Of a stretch of 64,000 nucleotides of DNA, positions 15,735-25,700 are shown piece after piece. The translations under genes and the position numbers were made by a program. The notes under the pieces were generated by a model. That model ran no database searches. It had not been told where the DNA came from and worked only from the letters and a program-made list of their open reading frames with translations. The stretch comes from Rhizobium sp. RM (GTDB lineage: Bacteria; Pseudomonadota; Alphaproteobacteria; Rhizobiales; Rhizobiaceae), in NCBI RefSeq assembly GCF_013390595.1, contig NZ_JACAWV010000022.1, positions 744,001-808,000 of the forward strand, in the 5' to 3' direction. Positions within the stretch are counted from its first letter, which is position 1. Every line of letters begins with the position of its first letter.

Positions 15735-16247
15735 ATGGGGCAGGATCATATCCGTTACGACATTCTCGCACAGGATGCCCTTCGCGGCGTTATTCGCAAG
15801 GTATTGAGTGAAGTTGCCGCAACTGGCCGCCTCCCCGGCGACCATCACTTCTTCATCACCTTTCTGACGGGTGCACCCGGTGTGCGCATTTCCCAGCATC
15901 TCAAGGCGAAATACGCTGAACAGATGACAATCGTTATCCAGCACCAGTTCTGGGACCTGAAGGTGACGGAAACCGGCTTTGAAATTGGCCTTTCCTTCTC
16001 GGATACGCCGGAAAAGCTGGTGATTCCCTATAACGCCATCCGTGGTTTCTACGATCCGTCCGTGAACTTCGAACTGGAGTTCGACGTGCCGCTGTCCGAA
16101 GAGGAAGAGGCCGAAGACGCCGAGATCACAGCTTACCCTGTGTCGCATGAGGCAAAGCCTGCAGCTTCCGCTGAACCCGCCAAGGCTGGTGAAGAGAAGA
16201 AGGAAGGCTCTGTTGTCTCGCTGGATGCCTTCCGCAAGAAGCAGTAA
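15735..16247 (+). CDS. sspB: SspB-type ClpXP adaptor
   Basis: A 170-residue alphaproteobacterial SspB. The substrate-binding domain occupies about residues 1-115 (YDILAQDALRGVIRKVLSEV, FFITFLTGAPGVRIS, IVIQHQFWDL, IPYNAIRGFYDPSV), followed by a flexible acidic and Ala/Glu-rich linker and a short C-terminal peptide VVSLDAFRKKQ that in this family docks to ClpX. The frame is open upstream to 15696, but the ATG at 15735 has AGGA nearby and matches the family start. It tethers ssrA-tagged proteins to ClpXP and lies 130 bases after the tmRNA gene. Confidence 0.93.
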   Translation: MGQDHIRYDILAQDALRGVIRKVLSEVAATGRLPGDHHFFITFLTGAPGVRISQHLKAKYAEQMTIVIQHQFWDLKVTETGFEIGLSFSDTPEKLVIPYNAIRGFYDPSVNFELEFDVPLSEEEEAEDAEITAYPVSHEAKPAASAEPAKAGEEKKEGSVVSLDAFRKKQ

Positions 16248-16294
16248 GCCACTTCACCGGATCTGACGATCGAAACTTGAGGAGTGATATCCGC

Positions 16295-16498
16295 ATGGCC
16301 GCCGATATCGTCAATCTGCGTCAGTTCCGGAAACAGAAGGCCCGCAGCGAAAAGGACAAACAGGCGGAACAGAACCGCCTGACCTTTGGCCGCACCAAGG
16401 CGGAGAAAAATCTGACATCCGCTCTGAATGACAAGGCGAAAAAATCGCTGGATCAAGGTCGCCTCGAAAAGCCCGAGGATGAGGCGAGCAAGGACTGA
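16295..16498 (+). CDS. DUF4169 family protein
   Basis: A 67-residue basic, highly charged protein matching DUF4169: MAADIVNLRQFRKQKAR, a Lys/Glu-rich helix and FGRTKAEK. The ATG at 16295 has GAGGAG at a good distance. It follows sspB by about 50 bases on the same strand and precedes a ribbon-helix-helix gene, a conserved trio in rhizobia. Function unknown; the charge and length suggest an RNA- or protein-binding helix, which is inference only. Confidence 0.8.
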   Translation: MAADIVNLRQFRKQKARSEKDKQAEQNRLTFGRTKAEKNLTSALNDKAKKSLDQGRLEKPEDEASKD

Positions 16499-16602
16499 CG
16501 CGGTCGAAGAACCGTATCGAAAAAGAATCGAAAAACAGGGATTTGCGGACGAATCATGATGCAGATGTCCAACCGGAAAAGTGAAGACCGGAGGCCAGTC
16601 TG

Positions 16603-16812
16603 ATGATCCGCAAGCACTCGGCGACGCTACACGGCCATCGCACCAGTATTTCTCTGGAAGACGCCTTTTGGGATGAACTCAAAGTCATCGCTGAAAAACG
16701 CAAGATCAGTTTCGCCGCTCTTCTTGCAGAGATCGACGACAATCGCCCTGCCGACAGCAATCTCTCCTCTTCCCTTCGCGTTTTCGTACTCAACTGGTTG
16801 AAGGGACGGTAG
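16603..16812 (+). CDS. Ribbon-helix-helix domain protein
   Basis: A 69-residue protein that is almost entirely one Arc-type ribbon-helix-helix domain: strand TSISLEDAFWDELKVIAEKR, then ISFAALLAEID and a final helix SSSLRVFVLNWLKGR. A GGAGG site lies about 7 bases before the ATG. It is the third gene of the sspB-DUF4169-RHH group. The fold usually binds DNA as a dimer of dimers; its target is unknown. Confidence 0.85.
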   Translation: MIRKHSATLHGHRTSISLEDAFWDELKVIAEKRKISFAALLAEIDDNRPADSNLSSSLRVFVLNWLKGR

Positions 16813-16988
16813 CGCTTTTGCGCCCGCCAAGGACTACGAAACAATTCTGCCAAAAACTCATAACGGCGTGAAAGCATTCATTAATCATTCGCGGTCTAAT
16901 TTGCACTGCAAGGCATTTTTGTATTGCGTAGCCTTGTTTCAAGTTTTCTCAAGTCTCCCTCATTCTTCTCTTCCAGTGAGCCGCAACA

Positions 16989-17315
16989 ATGGTTTCTGCC
17001 GTTTCCGGAGCAGGCGCTGCCGCATCCGTTCTTTCTTCGTCCTCCACGTCTTCATCCAGCACCGACGACCTGAAAGCCCAGATTGCCGCCAAGCAATCGG
17101 AACTCAGCGAAGCTGCTGACGAGAAGGCAAAGGAAGAACTCAAGGCTGAAATTGCGACCCTGAAAGCGCAGCTCGAAGCGTTGGAAAACAGCTCGAAGTC
17201 GCAGTCATCCGGCAGTGCGGCCAAAGAAGGCAGCCTTTCTGGAGAAAGCGACCGGATCGGCACGACAAACTTCAGCGAAGAGACGCCGTTCGGCGAACGC
17301 GAAGCCTACGTATAA
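16989..17315 (+). CDS. Small Ser-rich coiled-coil protein (FlxA-like)
   Basis: A 108-residue protein. Residues 1-25 are Ala/Ser-rich with a run of SSSTSSSST, residues 27-70 form a charged coiled coil with repeated Glu/Lys/Ala heptads (LKAQIAAKQSELSEAADEKA), and the tail is polar. The organisation resembles FlxA-like proteins, but the match is weak by eye. There is no signal peptide or membrane segment. It stands alone, converging with the large AsmA gene, with a shared terminator between them. Confidence 0.6.
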   Translation: MVSAVSGAGAAASVLSSSSTSSSSTDDLKAQIAAKQSELSEAADEKAKEELKAEIATLKAQLEALENSSKSQSSGSAAKEGSLSGESDRIGTTNFSEETPFGEREAYV

Positions 17316-17329
17316 TTTCCAGCCAGCCT

Positions 17330-17352
17330 GAAAATCCCCAAAGGGGATTTTC
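17330..17352. terminator. Bidirectional hairpin between converging genes
   Basis: GAAAATCCCC, loop AAA, GGGGATTTTC: a perfect 10-pair stem with T-runs on both strands from the stem itself. It lies between the Ser-rich protein gene and the AsmA gene, ending both. Confidence 0.75.
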
Positions 17353-17359
17353 ACTGCCC

Positions 17360-20300
17360 TCAGGGCGTCGCGGCACCTTCCGGGGGAGCCAGTTGCCGTA
17401 TGGCATTTTCAGTCGGCGGAACGGTCAGAACGGGAGCAGATTGCTGCTCAGGCGCAGTCTGTTGCTGTTGCTGTTGCTGCTGTTGTTGCTGCAACCGCTC
17501 CTGCTGTTCCTTCTCCTGACGCAAACGTTCTTCCGCCTGCGCCTTGAGACGCGCCTCTTCCTCGGCCTTCGCCTTGGCTTCTGCCTCGGCCCGCTCCTTG
17601 GCAGCCTGACGCTCTGCCGCTTCAAAGCGATAAAGCGCAACTTCACGACGTAGGCGCTGCTTCTCGAGCACGCTCGCCTGCATCGCTTCCACCCGCCGCC
17701 GCTCACGCTCGAATGCACGCAGGGAAAGATAGCCCGTCAGACCTGCGACATCAGTGGTCAAAGCAGGTGCGGCAAGCGCGCCGGCGTAACTCAAGCGGAT
17801 TGAAGGCTCAGCGCCTGCAAGCGCCTCAGTGCCAGGATTGAAAAGCAGATCGAGATCGCTCTTCAATCCTTGCGCGGCAATGTCGATCGTTGCTTCCCCG
17901 GAGAGCGTGACTTGAGGCTGCTCCACCCGAATATTTGAGAAACGAAGTGCGCCACCACTCAAGGAGAACGGCAAAGAAACATCACCGAGCGGAATTTCGC
18001 CCTGCCAGACCGTCTGGTCGACAAGAGGACGAACCTTGGCGGCGTCGATCGGCGGCTGCAACGCATCGGCCGCCTGCAGGATTGGCTGGAAGGCTGCGGG
18101 GTTAAGCCCCTTCACCACGAGACCAGTTGTGCGAATCTCACCCGATCCGCCGGCAGATTTGAGAATCTCGCCAACACTTTTCCCGGTGGATTCGGCAGTG
18201 AGGTCAACCGCAACGCGGGCGGTCGCAACGGGACCATTCGCATTCGCCCAGAGAATCGATTGAGGATCGGCATCGGTGACAGCAATCTTGGTGCGGAAAA
18301 TCCCCGCGCCTTCTCCAGTCGACATGGCAAGCCTGCCGGATACCTTGCCACCGAGGAACGCGCCTGAGACATCATCCATCGAGAACGTACCGGACTTCTG
18401 CGACAGCGTTGCAGATAGGCCTGTAATGGCGCCAAATGGCCCGGCATCGAAGTTCTCCGCCTTGAACGCCACGGACGCATCGAGATCGGGAAATGCTGCC
18501 ATGGCCAGTGGCTTGGCATTCAGCGCACCAGTTTCGGGATCGATCACCGGTCCGTAAATCGCATCACCGAACCAGGCCAGATCGGCATTTTTTACAGAGA
18601 GATCACCCGTGACCGAATGGGGCGCATTCCGCGGCAAGGTCAGATTGCCGGAAACGGGATTACCGCCCGCCTGACCATTGATCGAAGAAAGTACGACCTT
18701 TTCCGCATCAACTGCTACCTTCGCCCCAGCCTTCAGCGCCATACCTCCACCAAGTTGCGGCAGACCGACCGCATTCATGATGAGATAAGGCTCGATATCG
18801 GCGCTCTCCAGGGCGAGGTCGGCTTCGCCGTTCCCGAAATCGGCAGCACCAAGCGCGAAGGAACCATTGGCAGAAAAATGGGTCCGCTCTGTCGAAAAAC
18901 GAATGTCGGTCTGCGCGGCAGAACCGAGCGTACCATTCAGCTTGACGGAAAGAAGGCCCTCGCCGTCAGCATCGAATGGAAGGGGATCGAGCCCAGCCTG
19001 CCCGAACAGGATCGCGGTCGACTGGTTTTTCAAAACGGCTTCAAGCGTCATTGCCGTATCATCGGTGATCGACAGGAAATCGGGCATCTTGGCGACGGCG
19101 GACAGTCGGCTGCCATTGACGGTGCCCGATACAGCGACGTTTGCCCCGCCATTTTCGCTGTTGACAGAGACGTCGACCGCCAGGTCGGAATTGGCGTACC
19201 AGGAGGCACTGGCGGCAAGCCGGTTCAGCAACGGATGGTTGGGAAGCTTCTGCTGCAGCATTGCGAAGAATGGCTGCATATCGGCTGCATGCAGGTTGAC
19301 GGTGCCCTTGCCCGCATATTTGAGCAACGAACCTTGCAACTGTCCACGCGCCCGCACCTCGGCGCCGGCGACATCACCGGCGGTCAGATTATCGAGCGAA
19401 AGCACGCCTCCAGCCAGCGTGAATGCTGTCTGGACGTGATTGGCGGCAACGCCCGCCATGTTGAACCGGTCTGCCTTGAATTTTGCTTCAATACGATGAT
19501 CAAGCACAGAACTGCCGACCTGATCGCCGAGCACCAGGCTGCCAAGTGCTTTCAACGCATCGACATCGATTTCATTGCCGGAAAGATCGACGGAAAGATT
19601 GGATGTCTTGCCATCCGAGCGGCGGTCAAGCTCACCTTTCAGGGAGGCATCGCCAATGGCGAGTTCCAGATTGGCAAAACGCTGGTGAAGCGTCGTCAGC
19701 GAAACATCCGACGAGAAGCCAGCCGCATTGAGCTGGCGGATCGCCGGATCGACCGACCCGGACAACCAGTTCGCCAGACCAGAAGGCTGGTTGGAAGCGA
19801 CAAGCAGATTGCCGTTGAAAGCAGGCCCACCCGTCAGGGCAAGCGATCCCTTGGCCTCAAGTTGCGTTCGGCCCGGCAAGGTGGCGACCGCATTGACGAT
19901 CTGCCAGCCGTCGCCATCTGGACGAACGTCGAGACGAATATCGCGGATGGTGGTGTCATCGGACACCAGCGCGGGAAGACTGATGCTTGCCTTGCCCGGA
20001 ACCGGCGGCACCGGTATCCGCGCCACCATGGCCGCAAACGCTTCGATCCGCTGGCGAACCGACGTTGTTGGCATGCGAGACGTTTTTCCGGTCTGCACGG
20101 ACGGAGGGGCAAAACGTCCCACGTCAATCTGCTGGCCATCGGCTGTCAGAAGAAATTCCGGCTTTGCACCCGTGTCGAGGGTCGCTTCTCCCGTAACGAT
20201 ATAGGGGTTTTCGCTTCCGCCAAGTTCCATCCGGTAACTGGGGATGCGCACGCTTTCATTGGTCAGTTCGAAATTGCCGCGGGTGCGCGGAGCAGAGAAG

Positions 20301-21076
20301 ATCGACTGCGCAGCCTCCTGCTTCTGCTTCTCGTCCTGCCGGAACAGGAAGGAAAAGGAGCCGCTATAGACAGGTTTGCCAAGCGCTGCGGAAACAGCAC
20401 CATCGAGGTCAATCTCGACCGGATGGTCATTCGGCATAATGCGAAGACGCAGCCCCATACGGCCGGCCGCATGATCGGGCTCACTGCTGGACAGCGAAAA
20501 CGAACCTGAATAACCGTCAACCGTCGCGTGGCCTTCGGCCTTCCATGGACCGATGAGCGAATTTGCTGACATGTCGGCGTTGAGGCCTGTAACAATGCGA
20601 TTGCGGCCGGACTGCTCATCGATAAACTCGATCTGCCCGCCTTCTATCTCGACGCTTTCGAGGACAACGGTGCGAGCCGGAATTTCGGCCCGGCTGCCGC
20701 GCATCCAGTCCAGGGTACCGTCTTTCAACAGGCGCACGCGTGCCTTCGGCTCCTCGATGCGCATATCGAAGATACGCGCTTCGCCGGAGAGGAATGGCGC
20801 AAGCTCGGCATCCATCGAGAACCGCGCAATCTGAATGAGAGGCGATCCGTCCGCATCCGTGCCGGCGCGCACATCATGCAGCGTAACAGAAGGAAACGGT
20901 AGAAGCCGCGCTTCTACCGGACCATGGACGACGACCTTTTTGCCAACGATGCGGCTTGCCTGGTCTTCAAAATCACGCCGGAAATCCGTCCAGTCGATGA
21001 AATAGGGAATGAGCAGCGCTGAAAACAACGCCACCACAAGCAGTCCGCCCAGAAAAACCAGTATGCGTCCGAGCAC
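17360..21076 (-). CDS. Very large AsmA-family protein
   Basis: A 1238-residue AsmA-family protein (YhjG/TamB-related bridge-like proteins). It begins with one membrane segment (about residues 4-24) and FIDWTDFRRDFEDQASRIVGKKVVVHGPVEARLLPFPSVTLHDV, whose VxGxVxxxLLPxPxVxLxDV pattern marks the AsmA N-terminal domain. The long middle is beta-rich and would lie in the periplasm; C-terminally there is an AsmA_2 region, then a Lys/Glu/Ala coiled coil and an 11-glutamine run. The start is GTG with AGG upstream. Family members are linked to envelope lipid transport or outer membrane assembly; the exact role here is unknown. Confidence 0.85.
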   Translation of the reverse strand: MLGRILVFLGGLLVVALFSALLIPYFIDWTDFRRDFEDQASRIVGKKVVVHGPVEARLLPFPSVTLHDVRAGTDADGSPLIQIARFSMDAELAPFLSGEARIFDMRIEEPKARVRLLKDGTLDWMRGSRAEIPARTVVLESVEIEGGQIEFIDEQSGRNRIVTGLNADMSANSLIGPWKAEGHATVDGYSGSFSLSSSEPDHAAGRMGLRLRIMPNDHPVEIDLDGAVSAALGKPVYSGSFSFLFRQDEKQKQEAAQSIFSAPRTRGNFELTNESVRIPSYRMELGGSENPYIVTGEATLDTGAKPEFLLTADGQQIDVGRFAPPSVQTGKTSRMPTTSVRQRIEAFAAMVARIPVPPVPGKASISLPALVSDDTTIRDIRLDVRPDGDGWQIVNAVATLPGRTQLEAKGSLALTGGPAFNGNLLVASNQPSGLANWLSGSVDPAIRQLNAAGFSSDVSLTTLHQRFANLELAIGDASLKGELDRRSDGKTSNLSVDLSGNEIDVDALKALGSLVLGDQVGSSVLDHRIEAKFKADRFNMAGVAANHVQTAFTLAGGVLSLDNLTAGDVAGAEVRARGQLQGSLLKYAGKGTVNLHAADMQPFFAMLQQKLPNHPLLNRLAASASWYANSDLAVDVSVNSENGGANVAVSGTVNGSRLSAVAKMPDFLSITDDTAMTLEAVLKNQSTAILFGQAGLDPLPFDADGEGLLSVKLNGTLGSAAQTDIRFSTERTHFSANGSFALGAADFGNGEADLALESADIEPYLIMNAVGLPQLGGGMALKAGAKVAVDAEKVVLSSINGQAGGNPVSGNLTLPRNAPHSVTGDLSVKNADLAWFGDAIYGPVIDPETGALNAKPLAMAAFPDLDASVAFKAENFDAGPFGAITGLSATLSQKSGTFSMDDVSGAFLGGKVSGRLAMSTGEGAGIFRTKIAVTDADPQSILWANANGPVATARVAVDLTAESTGKSVGEILKSAGGSGEIRTTGLVVKGLNPAAFQPILQAADALQPPIDAAKVRPLVDQTVWQGEIPLGDVSLPFSLSGGALRFSNIRVEQPQVTLSGEATIDIAAQGLKSDLDLLFNPGTEALAGAEPSIRLSYAGALAAPALTTDVAGLTGYLSLRAFERERRRVEAMQASVLEKQRLRREVALYRFEAAERQAAKERAEAEAKAKAEEEARLKAQAEERLRQEKEQQERLQQQQQQQQQQQTAPEQQSAPVLTVPPTENAIRQLAPPEGAATP
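17459..17491 (-). repeat. Eleven-codon CAG/CAA polyglutamine tract
   Basis: Eleven consecutive glutamine codons (alternating CAG and CAA in part) lie near the C-terminus of the AsmA-family protein, in a Gln/Glu-rich stretch. Changes in repeat number by whole codons would keep the frame. Confidence 0.9.
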
Positions 21077-21167
21077 TTGACCTGCATCTCCCTTCGCGAA
21101 GCTGAAAATCTATTGCCTTTTGCCTTAGCGGCAATCAGCCTTTTGTACCAATCAAATATGAGACTAT

Positions 21168-22580
21168 TCAGGAAAGCCGGAACAGTTTACCGGGATTGAA
21201 GATATTGTCGGGATCAAGCGACGTTTTGATGGCACGCATGACATCAAGTGCATTGCCCGCCTCTTCAGCCAGAAAACTCATCTTCCCCTGCCCGACACCA
21301 TGCTCACCGGTGCAGGTGCCATCCATGGCAATGGCGCGGCGGTTGAGCCGGGCAACGAAGGCTTCCGTCTTTGCAACGCTCTCCGCATCCTTACCGTCGA
21401 AAAGCACAAGCACGTGGAAGTTGCCGTCGCCAGCATGGCCTACGATCGGTGCCAGCATGCCGTTTTCGAGAATGTCCCGCTGGGTCTCGACAACACAATC
21501 GGCAAGCCGTGAAATCGGCACGCAAACATCTGTCGAAAGGCCATCGAGATGAGGAGCGAGCGCGCGTGACGCCCAGTAAGCATCGTGCCGGGCTTTCCAG
21601 AGCTTGTTGCGCTCGGCGGCATCGCTCGTCCATTTGAAATCGGTGCTGCCGAATTCTCCGACAATCTCGGCAAACTGTTCGGACTGCAACGCAGCCGTTT
21701 CCTCCGTTCCGTGGAACTCTACGAACAGCGTCGGCTTTTCCTGATAGCTCAGTCCGGAATAGGCGTTGCAGGCCCGGACCTGAACCTCATCCAGAAGCTC
21801 GATACGAGCAACGGGAATGCCCATCTGGATCGTCATGATCACTGCATCGCAAGCCGATTTGATCGTATCGAACGTGCAGACACCGCCCGCGATCTTTTCC
21901 GGAATGCCCTGCAACCGAAGTGTGACCGAGGTCAGCACACCAAGCGTGCCTTCGGCACCGACGAAAAGCCTTGTCAGATCGTAACCGGCAGAGGATTTGC
22001 GGGCACGGCGCGCCGTGCGGATTTCTTCACCATTCGCAACGACGGCGGTAACCGCGAGCACATTGTCTTTCATGGTGCCGTAACGCACGGCATTGGTCCC
22101 CGAGGCGCGGGTCGACGCCATGCCGCCAATGGAAGCATTTGCGCCCGGATCGATGGGGAAGAACAGACCCGTATCGCGAAGGTAGGTATTCAGGTCTTCA
22201 CGCGTGACACCCGGCTCGACGGTCACATCAAGATCCTCGGCATTCACCGCAAGGATGCGGTTCATCCTGCTGAAATCGATGGAAATACCACCGTTCGGCG
22301 CGTTAACCTGACCTTCCAGAGAGGAGCCGGTTCCGAAGGGAATGACCGGCACCTTGTGTTCGGCACAAACCTTTACGACGGTTTTCACGTCGTCGGCGCT
22401 TTCGGCGAAAACGACACCGTCTGGCGCCTGCAATGTCAGATAGGTTGTGGTGTGGCCGTGCTGCTCACGAAAGGATTGTCCGGTCTGAAACTTGTCTCCG
22501 AACTGCTGCTTGAGGATACCGAGGACAGCGGCGATACCGTCTTCATTGCGTTTTCCCGCCACCACATCCTTCAAAGCCAT
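21168..22580 (-). CDS. FAD-linked D-2-hydroxyacid dehydrogenase (GlcD/LDHD type)
   Basis: A 470-residue flavoprotein of the PCMH-type FAD-binding family. The FAD domain shows VIPFGTGSSLEGQVNA, VTVEPGVTREDLN, the segment PGANASIGGMASTRASGTNAVRYG and GAEGTLGVLT. The C-terminal domain has the conserved CTGEHGVGQGK and a histidine-rich GHAGDGNFHVL. Such enzymes oxidise D-lactate, glycolate or other D-2-hydroxyacids and pass electrons to the respiratory chain; the substrate here is not settled. No glcE or glcF genes are adjacent. A 19-base palindrome lies about 30 bases upstream of the start, suggesting regulated expression. Confidence 0.88.
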   Translation of the reverse strand: MALKDVVAGKRNEDGIAAVLGILKQQFGDKFQTGQSFREQHGHTTTYLTLQAPDGVVFAESADDVKTVVKVCAEHKVPVIPFGTGSSLEGQVNAPNGGISIDFSRMNRILAVNAEDLDVTVEPGVTREDLNTYLRDTGLFFPIDPGANASIGGMASTRASGTNAVRYGTMKDNVLAVTAVVANGEEIRTARRARKSSAGYDLTRLFVGAEGTLGVLTSVTLRLQGIPEKIAGGVCTFDTIKSACDAVIMTIQMGIPVARIELLDEVQVRACNAYSGLSYQEKPTLFVEFHGTEETAALQSEQFAEIVGEFGSTDFKWTSDAAERNKLWKARHDAYWASRALAPHLDGLSTDVCVPISRLADCVVETQRDILENGMLAPIVGHAGDGNFHVLVLFDGKDAESVAKTEAFVARLNRRAIAMDGTCTGEHGVGQGKMSFLAEEAGNALDVMRAIKTSLDPDNIFNPGKLFRLS

Positions 22581-22609
22581 CGCTCAATCTCCGCCATAAC
22601 ATCTGCGCG

Positions 22610-22628
22610 TAACGGACTCAGTCCGTTA
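22610..22628. promoter_or_regulatory. Operator-like palindrome upstream of the dehydrogenase gene
   Basis: TAACGGACT-C-AGTCCGTTA is a perfect 9-base inverted repeat with a 1-base centre, 30-48 bases before the dehydrogenase ATG. The symmetry suggests a binding site for a dimeric regulator; no regulator gene is next to it. Confidence 0.55.
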
Positions 22629-22715
22629 ACGAATTTCGACAGGTGGTATGGGATACACTCTGGGCTTTGTCCAGCATTGCAACGCTGCCGGAAAGGAATT
22701 TCCGGCAATCGTTTT

Positions 22716-25700
22716 CTATTCGGCAGCCAGCAGCGGCTTGTCTTCCTCCAGCGCCTTTCGGCGTGCCGCCATCTCGAGTTCGCGATGCAGACGGATCTCC
22801 TCGTCGGCCTGCGGCTTGGCGAAACGGGCAATCAGAAGATACGACACCGGTGTGATATACAGCGTCACCAGCGTCGCAAAGCCAAGTCCTCCGACAATGA
22901 CCCAGCCAAGCGCGATACGGGCTTCTGCACCAGCACCCTGCGCCAGAACCAGCGGCACGCCACCTAGAATGGTGGCAATCATCGTCATCATGACCGGGCG
23001 CAGGCGGATGCTGCAAGCCTTCTCGATCGCTTCACGCACCGTCGCTCCCTGATCGCGCAGGTGATTGGCGAACTCCACAATGAGAATACCATTCTTGGCC
23101 ATCACCCCGACCAGAAGCACGAGACCGATCTGGCTATAGACATTGAGGCTCGAGCCGGTGACCAGCAATGCGATCACGGCACAAGCGAGCCCGAGCGGCA
23201 CTGTCGACATGATGATGATCGAACTCAGGACGCTTTCGAACTGCGCTGCCAGCACCAGGAAAATAATGGCGATGGCGAAACCGAAGGTCAGCAGCATACC
23301 GCTGGAATTTTCCTCCAGCGTCGCCGCCTCGCCAAGCGGCAGCAGACGCGCACCGGCCGGCATAATGGACTGAGACAGTTCATTGACCTTGGCGACAGCC
23401 TCGCCCAGCGACACGCCATCCCTGAGGTTGGCAGTAAAGCCAACAGACGGAAGCTGCTGTTCGCGATTGAGCTGCGGCGCAACCGCGTTTTCCTTCAGGC
23501 TGGCAATGACGGACATCGGCACAATCTTGCCGTCACCCGTCTTGAGGAAGACGTTTTCGAGATCCGTTGGGTCGTTGATTGGCCGCGTCGAAGACAGGAG
23601 ACGAACCGGGATCGCATCACCGTCGACGAAGACGTCAACAATGGAGCGCCCTTCAAGGAGTGACTGCATGGCGCGCGACAGACCGGTGATATCGATACCG
23701 AGGTCGGAAGCGCGTTCACGATCGATCGAAACGGAAAGCTGAGCCTGGTTAGGTTCGTTATCGAAACGCGGCGTATCGAACAGCCCGCTCTCTTCCATCG
23801 ACAACAACAGCTTCTGCGTCGCTTCTGTCAGAGCCTGATAGTTGCTGCCCACCATCGCCATCTGCAGGCCGTTGCCGGCACCACGAATGCGAAGGCTGTT
23901 CGGCTGCATGGCGTTGCCGCGCAGTGCTGGCACCTTGTTGGCAGCCGATGTGACATCCGCAGCGATCTGGTTCTGCGTCCGCTCGCGATCAGCCCACGGC
24001 GCGAGCGTCAGAACCATGAAGCCCGTATTGGACGAACCGTTCATGCCGGTAATGGAATAGATGTTGCGGATTTCTCCACTGTCGCGAAGCGGCTGAAGAT
24101 TCTCTTCGATCCGCTGCAACTGATCGCGCGTATATTCCAGGCTGACGCCCTGCGGAGCCGTAACGCGCATCATGATCGACGAGCGGTCTTCACGCGGGGT
24201 CAACTCATTCTGGATCATGCCGAAGGCAATCCACGACAGGCCCGAGAAACCGAGAGCAACTACAATCACAATAAGCGGATTGTTGAGGCACGATGAAAGG
24301 GTGGACTTGTAGGTAGAGGCAAAGACATTGCCGAACCATGCAAGCGGCCCAGTCGGTTCTTTCAGGCCATGCTTCAGCATTCTGGACGCGAGCATCGGGC
24401 AAAGTGTCAGGGCCACGACCGAGGACAATCCGACAGCGAAGGCGAGTACGAAACCGAATTCGCGGAACAGACCACCAAGCTGGCCCGGCAGGAACGATAG
24501 CGGAATGAAAACTGCTGCCAGCGTCGCGGTCGTCGCCAGAACCGCGAAAAACACTTCCTGAGTACCAAGGACCGCGGCCGCGCGTGGCCCCATACCCTCT
24601 GCACGGCGGCGCACGATATTTTCAAGAACGACGATGGCATCATCGACGACCAGACCCGTCGCCAGCACGATGGCAAGCAGCGTCAGGATGTTGATCGAGA
24701 AGCCGACCATATAGATGGCAACGAGTGTACCAACCAGCGCAACCGGCATGGTGATTGCCGGAATAAGCGTCGCCCGCCAGTCACGAAGGAAGAGGTAGAG
24801 GACAACGACAACGATCAGCGCAGAAAGCCCTAGCGCCAGTTCGACTTCGTGCAACGCTCCTTCGATGAAGACGGCGTCATCACTGGTGACGACGACACGC
24901 GTTCCCTCGGGAAGGTTTGGCGTCATGGCATCAACCGCAGCCTTTACGCCTGTCGAAATATTGAGGGTGTTGGACTGCGCCTGACGGATGACGCCGAGAC
25001 CAACGCCCTGCACACCGTTGGACCGCAGCGAAGTGGATTCATCGTCCGCACCGAGCATGACAGTCGCAACGTCGCGGAGGCGAATATTGTCCTTGATAAG
25101 CAGATTGGAAAAATCCTCCGGTTTGGTCAGGCTTGCCGTTGCACGCACGACGATGTCCTGCGTCGTGCTTTTCAGCGACCCGGCCGGGACGTCCAGCGCG
25201 GCACTGGCCAGCGCATTGGACACGTCCGTTACCGTCAGCCCCCGGCTTGCCAGAGCCGCCTGATTGAGATCGACGCGGAAGACTTTTTCCTGATCGCCGT
25301 AAAGCTCGACATCGGCCACGCCGTCGACAGAGGCCAACCGGTCGATGATCTCGTCATCCACCAGCTTGGTCAGGTCTTCCATGCTGAGCGTAGAAGATGT
25401 GACAGCCAGGCGCATGATCGGCTGGCTATCAGAATCCGCCTTGATGATCTGCGGCTCGTCGGCATCGTCAGGCAACTGGTTCGTTACGCGGCCAATGGCA
25501 TCGCGCACATCGTTCGCTGCAACGGCCAGATCGACATTGTCGCCAAATTCAAGCGTCACACGGCTGGTGCCGAACTGCGACTGGGACGAGATCGTCTTGA
25601 CGCCGCTGACGCGCGCCACAGCACCTTCAATCGTCTGCGTGACTTCCTGGTCGATCGTTTCGGGAGCGGCGCCGTCATAGGTTGTACGAACACTGATAAC

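Noticed and set aside
18617-20509. 630-codon plus-strand open frame opposite the AsmA gene
   Set aside because: The translation is low-complexity Arg/Gly/His-rich without domains, and the minus strand has the AsmA protein with clear motifs.
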